64,000 bases of DNA, taken from Bufo bufo. Lineage: Eukaryota; Chordata; Amphibia; Anura; Bufonidae. Below are positions 56,524 through 64,000 of this stretch, in pieces (the first letter of the stretch is position 1; each line of letters opens with the position of its first letter). The notes below the pieces were generated by a model that saw only the letters and a list, made by a program, of their open reading frames with translations, had not been told where the DNA came from and searched no databases. Made by a program: the position numbers and the translations under genes. The stretch lies in contig NC_053392.1 of assembly GCF_905171765.1 (NCBI RefSeq), positions 105,388,220-105,452,219 on the forward strand, written 5' to 3'.

Positions 56524-57033
56524 AGTACTTGCTGATTGAAATCCGCATGGTGTCAACCCACTAGCAGCCTAGTCACTCTTGCACCATATCCTATACTATC
56601 CTAGTTTGTTCTGATCCTCTGGATCTCTTTCCACAAGATCCGACTAACCCTCATTTTCTGCCTCCTCTGAGAGCCGGAGATGATAGAGGTAGAAAAGCTC
56701 AGTGATGTATAGGTCTAAATGACTTGGAGAAAAGAAAAACAGAGTAAATTCTGACAGGACTCCTAAGAGAGACAGTAAGTGTCCTGATTACCACATACAG
56801 TGACTTACAGTTTTCCCTGTATCATTGTGTGTACACAGGGGGCGGTCAATCATCCCGTGCGTGCAGGGTAATCAGGACTCTCACTGTCTCTCCTAAGAGT
56901 CCTGTCAGGATGTACTGTACTTTTTACTCAGAGATCCGTCTCCAAATTATATAAACCTATATATCACAAAGCTCAATTTCTCTCTGTGTACTCAGATAGG
57001 TCAGCACATATTACTCGATAGGTTGGTTTGCTT
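56524..57033. repeat. Intron 4 stretch with an imperfect inverted repeat
   Basis: 56755-56790 (GGACTCCTAAGAGAGACAGT) pairs with 56876-56905 (ACTGTCTCTCCTAAGAGTCC). No gene. Confidence 0.55.
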
Positions 57034-57569
57034 TTAAGGGGTTTCCCAGACTTCTGATATTGATGAACTATCATCAGGATAGGTCATTAATACCCATTGG
57101 TGAGGGTCTGGCACCCTGCACCCCCACCGATCAGCTTTTCCCTGCAGCCCCTGGTGCTGGAACTAGCGCTGTGAATGGATCAGGAAGCACAGCTCCATTT
57201 AAAGTATAGTGGCTGTCTGGGGTTACTGCAGCTCACCTCCCATTCACTTCAATGGTAGCTGAGCTGCAGTACCCAGAACGGCGCTGTGGTTCCCTCTCCA
57301 TTCACAGTGCTAGTTCCAGTATCGGAGGCTGCAGGGAACAGCTGATCGGTGGGGGTGCAGGGTGCCAGATCCTCACCAATGGGTATTAATGACCTATCCT
57401 GATGATAGGTCATCAATGATTCTTAAAGCTTTGTCGCACACTGTTCGAGGCTTGCTATGTATAGGGTTCTCACCCCAATTGTAGACAATAACAGATCACA
57501 GCAGATGATCATCAATGCAGGGTACTTTTATTGTTGAGTACCTAGGAAAACATCCGACAGTTCATGTGT

Positions 57570-57599
57570 GAACGTTTTCGGCACATAGGCCTTCGTCAG
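57570..57599 (-). ncRNA. Hammerhead-like motif, left arm
   Basis: Minus-strand CTGACGA, extra A, GGC/GCC stem, GAAA, ACGTT. Mirror copy of the motif at 57728. Confidence 0.4.
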
Positions 57600-57727
57600 A
57601 CACTATGCCGCAGTAGGTACCAGGAGTAGAGAAAGTTTGACACACCGAGGGAAAAGGTGCAGTAATGCGCCAGAGGCAAAAGGGTGCGTCCACCTTTTCC
57701 CTCCTGGTACCTACTGCGGCATAGTGT

Positions 57728-57757
57728 CTGACGAAGGCCTATGTGCCGAAAACGTTC
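57728..57757 (+). ncRNA. Hammerhead-like motif, right arm
   Basis: CTGACGA, extra A, GGC loop CTATGT GCC, GAAA, ACGT then T. The self-complementary AACGTT sits at the stem III position. Confidence 0.4.
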
Positions 57758-58306
57758 ACACAGGAACTGTCGCATGTTTTCCTATGCACTCAGCAATAAA
57801 AGTACCCTGCATTGATAATAATCTGCTGTGATAGGTCATCAATTTCAGAAGCCTGGAAAACACCTTTAAATTATAATGGACTGCCCCATTAAGCAGAGTA
57901 AAAAAAGAATACAAAAAACACAAGTTTTTTTCATATATTTTTTTGTTTTTAACTTTGGGCAAGTCACTTGTTCCTACTATTCATCTAAAACTAACACTAA
58001 CAAACAAATAGTGCGAAGTGCGTTGTGGGCCATTATCAAATGTTACATATGGCCAATGATATACCAGCACCACCACCACCATAGAGACAAACCATTGATG
58101 TGAAGGACTCCTCTGCCATGGAGACTCTTGGCCAGTAAAAAGTTCTCCAGTTTTCTTACTTTATGGGTAGGATGTGGCACAGGATTAGGCTACTTTGGCC
58201 ATGATTTGGATATTTCTGTTCCTGGCACCTTTGTCATAAAACCTTTGAGGTCAGCATAAGCCCTCACTATAGTGCATAACAGGAATTCATTTTTTTTTTT
58301 TTGTAG

Positions 58307-58381
58307 GACATAGTGGACACACATCCTGGATTGACCTTCCTCAAGGAGGCTCCTGAATTTCACTCCCGGTACATAACTACG
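58307..58381 (+). CDS. ppp2r3a: ppp2r3a, common exon 4 (last coding exon in the window)
   Basis: The exon is 75 nt, 25 codons, phase 0 at both ends, reading DIVDTHPGLTFLKEAPEFHS then RYITT. The acceptor is a run of T followed by TTGTAG and the donor ACG|GTATGT. The family continues with a block beginning VIQRIFY. I looked for that block to 64000 and did not find it, so the rest of the gene lies downstream. The preceding intron is 4,787 bp. Confidence 0.95.
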
Positions 58382-59200
58382 GTATGTTCTTCATTCGAAT
58401 GGCTAATGCTGAGATGCCGCCTAATATAGGATAAAACAAATGATCCATTACTTGTCTTACATTACTCTGTTGTAGTATGCAGAGCATTACCCTTAGGTGG
58501 GTTGTAGGCAACAGGACATTCTTCAGAGGTCTCCTAAGCGGAAAATGAATTTGCTACAGTCCCTACAGCAGATCAGTCTGGCTGAATAGTCAAGCTTGTG
58601 CTAAGACAACACCATGCAATGAGCTGCACAGAATGCATGACTCTACTGCAACTGTACTGGGCATCATCGTAACTGGATATGCAGCGTGCAGGAGGAGGAA
58701 AAATCTCAGTGATTGAATCTACTTTCACCCTATGTTCCTGCTGTATTCATTCAAAGGAAAGCAAAAAACCCTAATTTGTCCTCCTGGGAGAGATCTTGAT
58801 GAGGTTTTTACAGCACGGTCTGTAAACTTCTTCCCCAAAGTCTCCTGTCTGTCCCTTTATTACACTGTCCCCCAGCTGCCACTTTTCTCGCCCTGGCAGC
58901 TGGCACTGTACGTGTTAGAGAGCAACAACTCCGTGAGAGCAAATCCATAGCGAGTACGTCCCACGTGGATGTAACCATAAGGTACCCAGAAAGATAGACA
59001 ATTTTCGGTCAACCATCTTTTGAAAAATATACCAAATGATACTTTGCGATGGCAGGCTGCTGTCTGACTAAAATATGATTGGCCAGGTTGGAAATTGTAG
59101 GCTGTGGTTTGCCAAAACTACATGTGTATGGCATGACCGGACAGATTTATTCCATCATTTGCCACTTTCCACTAGCAGCAGGGACTCTGTTCTGTTTTTT
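58382..59200. other. Start of ppp2r3a intron 5, no assigned elements
   Basis: Donor GTATGT at 58382. The rest is unique-looking until the TTAA of copy B. Confidence 0.5.
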
Positions 59201-59689
59201 TTAACCACTTAAGGACCACAGGTTTATACCCCCCTAAAGACCAGGCCCTTTTTTACAAATCGGCACTACACTACTTTCACCGTTTATTGCTCGGTCATGC
59301 AACTTACCACCCAAATGAATTTTACCTCCTTTTCTTCTCACTAATAGAGCTTTCATTTGGTGGTATTTCATTGCTGCTGACATTTTTACTTTTTTTGTTA
59401 TTAATCGAAATTTAACGATTTTTTTGCAAAAAAATGACATTTTTCACTTTCAGTTGTAAAATTTGGCAAAAAAAAACGAGATCCATATAGAAATTTTGCT
59501 CTAAATTTATAGTTCTACATGTCTTTGATAAAAAAAAAATGTTTGGGTAAAAAAAAAATGGTTTGGGTAAAAGTTATAGCGTTTACAAACTATGGTACAA
59601 AAATGTGAATTTCCGCTTTTTGAAGCAGCTCTGACTTTCTGAGCACCTGTCATGTTTCCTGAGGTTCTACAATGGCCAGACAGTACAAA

Positions 59690-61640
59690 CACCCCACAAA
59701 TGACCCCATTTCGGAAAGTAGACACCCTAAGGTATTCGCTGATGGGCATAGTGAGTTCATAGAACTTTTTATTTTTTGTCACAAGTTAGCGGAAAATGAT
59801 GATTTTTTTTTTTTTTTTTTTTTTCTTACAAAGTCTCATATTCCACTAACTTGTGACAAAAAATAAAAACTTCTATGAACTCACTATGCCCATCACGAAA
59901 TACCTTGGGGTCTCTTCTTTCCAAAATGGGGTCACTTGTGGGGTAGTTATACTGCCCTGGCATTCTAGGGGCCCAAATGTGTGGTAAGGAGTTTGAAATC
60001 AAATTCTGTAAAAAATGACCAGTGAAATCCGAAAGGTGCTCTTTGGAATGTGGGCCCCTTTGCCTACCTAGGCTGCAAAAAAGTGTCACACATCTGGTAT
60101 CGCCGTACTCAGGAGAAGTTGAGGAATGTGTTTTGGGGTGTCTTTTTACATATACCCATGCTGGGTGAGATAAATATCTTGGTCAAATGCCAACTTTGTA
60201 TAAAAAAATGGGAAAAGTTGTCTTTTGCCAAGATATTTCTCTCACCCAGCAGGGGTATATGTAAAATGACACCCCAAAACACATTCCCCACCTTCTCCTG
60301 AGTACGGGGATACCAGATGTGTGACACTTTTTTGCAGCCTAGGTGGGCAAAGGGGCCCATATTCCAAAGAGCACCTTTCGGATTTCACAGGTCATTTTTT
60401 ACAGAATTTGATTTCAAACTCCTTACCACACATTTGGGCCCCTAGAATGCCAGGGCAGTATAACTACCCCACAAGTGACCCCATTTTGGAAAGTAGAGAC
60501 CCCAAGGTATTCGCTGATGGGCATAGTGAGTTCATGGAAGTTTTTATTTTTTGTCACAAGTTGGTGGAATATGAGACTTTGTATGAAAAAAAAAAAAATC
60601 AGCATTTTCCACTAACTTGTGACAAAAAATAAAAAATTCTAGGAACTTGCCATGCCCCTCACGGAATACCTTGGGGTGTCTTCTTTCCAAAATGGGGTCA
60701 CTTGTGGGGTAGTTATACTGCCCTGGCATTTTCCAGGGGCCCTAATGTGTGGTAAGTAGGTAAATGACCTGTGAAATCCTAAAGGTGCTCTTTGGAACAT
60801 GGGCCCCTTTGCCCACCTAGGCTGCAAAAAAGTGTCACACATGTGGTATCGCCGTATTCAGGAGAAGTTGGGGAATGTGTTTTGGGGTGTCATTTTACAT
60901 ATACCCATGCTGGGTGAGAGAAATATCTTGGCAAAAGACAACTTTTCCCATTTTTTTATACAAAGTTGGCATTTGACCAAGATATTTCTCTCACCCAGCA
61001 TGGGTATATGTAAAATGACACCCCAAAACACATTCCCCACCTTCTCCTGAGTACGGCGATACCAGATGTGTGACACTTTTTTGCAGCCTAGATGCGCAAA
61101 GGTGCCCAAATTCCTTTTAGGAGGGCATTTTTAGACATTTGGATACCAGACTTCTTCTCACGCTTTGGGGCCCCTAGAATGCCAGGGCAGTATAAATACC
61201 CCACATGTGACCCCATTTTGGAAAGAAGACACCCCAAGGTATTCAATGAGGGGCATGGCGAGTTCATAGAAATTTTTTTTTTTTGGCACAAGTTAGCGGA
61301 AATTTATATTTTTTATTTTTTTCTCACAAAGTCTCCCGTTCCGCTAACTTGGGACAAAAATTTCAATCTTTCATGGACTCAATATGCCCCTCACGAAATA
61401 CCTGGGGGTGTCTTCTTTCCGAAATGGGGTCACATGTGGGGTATTTATACTGCCCTGGCATTCTAGGGGCCCTAAAGCGTGAGAAGAAGTCTGGAATATA
61501 AATGTCTAAAAAATTTTACGCATTTGGTTTCCGTGAGGGGTATGGTGAGTTCATGTGAGATTTTATTTTTTGACACAAGTTAGTGGAATATGAGACTTTG
61601 TAAGAAAAAAAATAATAATAATTCCGCTAACTTGGGCCAA
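59690..61640. repeat. Alternating inverted repeats in copy B
   Basis: Palindrome centres near 59808, 60200, 60595, 60950, 61310 and 61610. Adjacent units are 300-395 bp and alternate in orientation, so the RNA of either strand could form several long hairpins. Confidence 0.85.
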
Positions 61641-61662
61641 AAAAATGTCTGAATGGAACCTT

Positions 61663-63060
61663 ACAGAGGGTGATCAATGACAGGGGGGGTGATCAATGAC
61701 AGGGGGGGTGATCAATGACAGGGGGGTTGATCAATGACAGGGGGGTGATCAATGACAGGGGGGTGATCAGGGAGTCTATATGGGGTGATCACCACAGTCA
61801 TTGATCACGCCCCTGTAAGGCTTCATTCAGACGTCCGGATGCGTTTTGCGGATCCGATCCATCTATCAGTGGATCCGTAAAAATCATGCGGACATCTGAA
61901 TGGAGCTTTACAGGGGGGTGATCAATGACAGGGGTGTAATCAATGACAGGGGGGTGATCAGGGAGTCTATATGGGGTGATCACCACAGTCATTGATCACG
62001 CCCCTGTAAGGCTTCATTCAGACGTCCGGATGCGTTTTGCGGATCCGATCCATCTATCAGTGCATCCGTAAAAATCATGCGGACATCTGAATGGAGCTTT
62101 ACAGGGGGGTAATCAATGACAGGGGGGTGATCAGGGAGTCTATATGGGGTGATCACCACAGTCATTGATCATGCCCCTGTAAGGCTTCATTCAGACGTCC
62201 GGATGCGTTTTGCGGATCCGATCCATCTATCAGTGGATCCGTAAAAATAATGCGGACATCTGAATGGAGCTTTACAGGGGGGTAATCAATGACAGGGGGG
62301 TAATCAATGACAGGGGGGTAATCAGGGAGTCTATATGGGGTGATCACCACAGTCATTGATCACGCCCCTGTAAGGCTTCATTCAGACGTCCGGATGCGTT
62401 TTGCGGATCCGATCCATCTATCAGTGGATCCGTAAAAATCATGCAGACATCTAAATGGAGCTTTACAGGGGGTTGATCAATGACAGGGGGGTAATCAATG
62501 ACAGGGGGGTGATCAGGGAGTCTATATGGGGTGATAACCACAGTCATTGATCACGCCCCTGTAAGGCTTCATTCAGACGTCCGGATGCGTTTTGCGGATC
62601 CGATCCATCTATCAGTGCATCCGTAAAAATCATGCGGACATCTGAATGGAGCTTTACAGGGGGTTATCAATGACAGGGGGGTGATCACCACAGTCATTGA
62701 TCATGCCCCTGTAAGGCTTCATTCAGACGTCCGGATGCGTTTTGCGGATCCGATCCATCTATCAGTGCATCCGTAAAAATCATGCGGACATCTGAATGGA
62801 GCTTTACAGGGGGGTGATCAGGGAGTCTATATGGGGTGATCACCACAGTCATTGATCACGCCCCTGTAAGGCTTCATTCAGACGTCCGGATGCGTTTTGC
62901 GGATCCGATCCATCTATCAGTGGATCCGTAAAAATCATGCGGACGTCTGAATGGAGCTTTACAGGGGGGTAATCAATGACAGGGGGGTAATCAATGACAG
63001 GGGGGTGATCAGGGAGTCTATATGGGGTGATCAGGGGCTAATAAGGGGTTAATAAGTGAC
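61663..63060. repeat. Higher-order tandem array in copy B
   Basis: Same monomers as in copy A, seven by the CACAGTCATTGATCA landmark (near 61795 to 62847), preceded by short GATCAATGACAGGGGGG units. Confidence 0.9.
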
Positions 63061-63104
63061 GGGGGGGGGGGGTGTAGTGTAGTGGTGCTTGGTGGGACTT
63101 TACT

Positions 63105-63414
63105 GAGCTACCTGTGTCCTCTGGTGGTCGATCCAAACAAAGGGGACCACCAGAGGACCAGGTAGCAGGTATATTAGACGCTGTTATCAAAACAGCGTCT
63201 AATATACCTGTTAGGGGTTAAAAAAAACACATCTCCAGCCTGCCAGAGAACGATCGCCGCTGGCAGGCTGGAGATCAACTCTCTTACCTTCCGTTCCTGT
63301 GTGCGCGCGTTCACAGGAAATCTCGGCTCACGCGAGATGACGCCTATTGGCGTTAGCGTAGCCTGGGGGAGCCGCCGCGATGACGCCTTTCGGCGTTAGC
63401 GTGGCGGCAAGAGG
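63105..63414. repeat. Hairpin array at the 3' end of copy B
   Basis: The first three hairpins match copy A (CCTCTGGTGGTC, AGGTATATTAGACGCTGTT, ATCTCCAGCCTGCCAG). The last ~110 bp differ: GACGCCtattGGCGTT and GACGCCtttcGGCGTT inside GCCGC ... GCGGC. So the distal hairpins have been exchanged while hairpin character is kept. Confidence 0.8.
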
Positions 63415-63418
63415 TTAA

Positions 63419-64000
63419 ATGACTCCCTAAATGGTTTGTTTATATTATTTATCATACACATTGGAGTATCATAGAGTCACTGCATTTCACCACAGCAGCC
63501 TCTAGGGGGAGCTCAGTGCATGGAGATTTTACAGCTTCCTTTGAGTGCAATAGTAACAGTATAAATTCCTATACACTGAGCTCCCCCTAGTGGTGGCTGC
63601 AGCTTTGTGCTATATTATGTGAAGAAAAGCAGAAGGTTTGGAGCTGCATAGTGCGGATTTATCTGTGAATTTATGCCTGGTGTAAATACATTGAGAAATA
63701 TGGTCTTCATAATGAGTGCTATATTTCTTAATCACTTTTTCCATCATGGAAATTGGATCAGAATTGGGTAAATATTTCATAATCATAAATATAAGGGACA
63801 TACTTAGTTTTGCTATGGGGCCCTATGAGATCTGTGTACATCCATGTTCACACATTGTCTTGTGCCCAGCCTGCTTTAGCAGCACTTATGCCAGATCTCC
63901 AATCAGGGGCTGCCTGTTTCACTATGCAGTGGCTTGGACATAATTCTGCTATTACCTATCAAACAGTAGGGCTAGGAAATCACTCAAAGTGCAGTCTAAA
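63419..64000. other. Intron 5 stretch with a small inverted repeat
   Basis: 63491-63602 has CAGCAGCCTCTAGGGGGAGC and GCTCCCCCTAGTGGTGGCTG, a short palindromic repeat also seen in part at 15130 and 38710. No further ppp2r3a exon seen. Confidence 0.55.

Larger units (their letters stand above)
57418..57828. mobile_element. Short inverted Penelope-type insert with two facing hammerhead-like motifs
   Basis: Flanked by a 15-bp duplication TGATAGGTCATCAAT (57403-57417 and 57829-57843). Arms 57497-57632 and 57691-57822 are inverted copies: CAGATGATCATCAATGCAGG..., GTACTTTTATTG, GAACGTTTTCGGCACATAGG. No coding. Confidence 0.7.
57034..57869. mobile_element. TTAA-target MITE, interrupted
   Basis: TTAAGGGGTTTCCCAGACTT ... 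GGAAAACACCTTTAA, TTAA at 57034-57037 and 57866-57869. Inverted halves around 57230. Split by the insert at 57418-57828. Confidence 0.8.
59201..63418 (+). mobile_element. Large TTAA-target nonautonomous element, copy B (complete)
   Basis: TTAA at 59201-59204 and 63415-63418. Starts AACCACTTAAGGACCAC and ends GTGGCGGCAAGAGG. About 4.2 kb without a transposase. Zones in order: T/A-rich leader (59219-59680), alternating inverted repeats (59690-61640), tandem array (61663-63060), hairpin array (63105-63414). Confidence 0.8.

Noticed and set aside
58382..64000. Next ppp2r3a exon (VIQRIFY...)
   Set aside because: Searched by eye on the plus strand and not found; copy B occupies most of the interval.

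Overview
The window reads as vertebrate nuclear DNA, most likely from a frog or toad. It contains one host gene and dense, nested transposable elements. The gene is the plus-strand PP2A B'' regulatory subunit gene, ppp2r3a. Five coding exons are visible: the separate first coding exon of the short (PR72-type) isoform at 37168-37299, then common exons at 49097-49360, 50557-50660, 53417-53519 and 58307-58381. They splice in frame to 226 codons, a little under half of a PR72-length protein (about 530 residues). The EF-hand half must lie beyond 64000 and the large exon of the long (PR130-type) isoform before position 1. The anuran assignment is inference from the gene plus the repeat style: TTAA-target and TAA-target MITEs, several Tc1 families, Penelope-like elements with intact GIY-YIG coding, DIRS-like and SCAN/Gmr1-type gypsy remnants.

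Layout. 1-3582: 3' part of a large TTAA element (copy A). 3583-4329: a foldback MITE sharing the same TTAA. 4612-6051: DIRS-like ORF1 remnant. 7644-7907: Tc1 MITE. 8276-13277: minus-strand gypsy relic (5' LTR, gag, zinc knuckle, protease) opened by a TTAA element, which holds a second foldback and a Penelope-like element flanked by a 284-bp duplication. 14078-15020: Tc1 element with an in-frame mini-transposase. 16350-18661: MITEs. 19482-22147: hAT element filled with a 32-bp minisatellite. 24451-25117: SPIN-like hAT. 26989-28485: decayed Tc1. 29518-33940: Tc1 opened by a TAA-MITE and by a 2.7-kb hAT. 35571-36218: nested TTAA MITEs. 37168 onward: ppp2r3a, whose introns hold a LINE fragment, Tc1 elements at 41856, 44652, 46424 and 51087, an inverted-repeat Penelope-like structure at 53634-56523 and a small inverted Penelope-type insert at 57418-57828. 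59201-63418: complete copy (B) of the element that opens the window, in the same orientation.

The most notable signals are these. (i) Hammerhead-ribozyme-like motifs recur at five loci (six copies), three of the loci tied to Penelope-type elements. (ii) The A/B element is a chain of alternating inverted repeats, then a higher-order tandem array, then serial near-perfect hairpins. (iii) Two unrelated Tc1 families carry independent in-frame deletions that fuse the DNA-binding N-terminus to the C-terminus. (iv) Four different DNA transposons are filled with tandem repeats. (v) Several insertion boundaries can be dated relative to one another by exact target-site duplications. No tRNA, rRNA or CRISPR was recognised. 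Nothing supports a second host gene.
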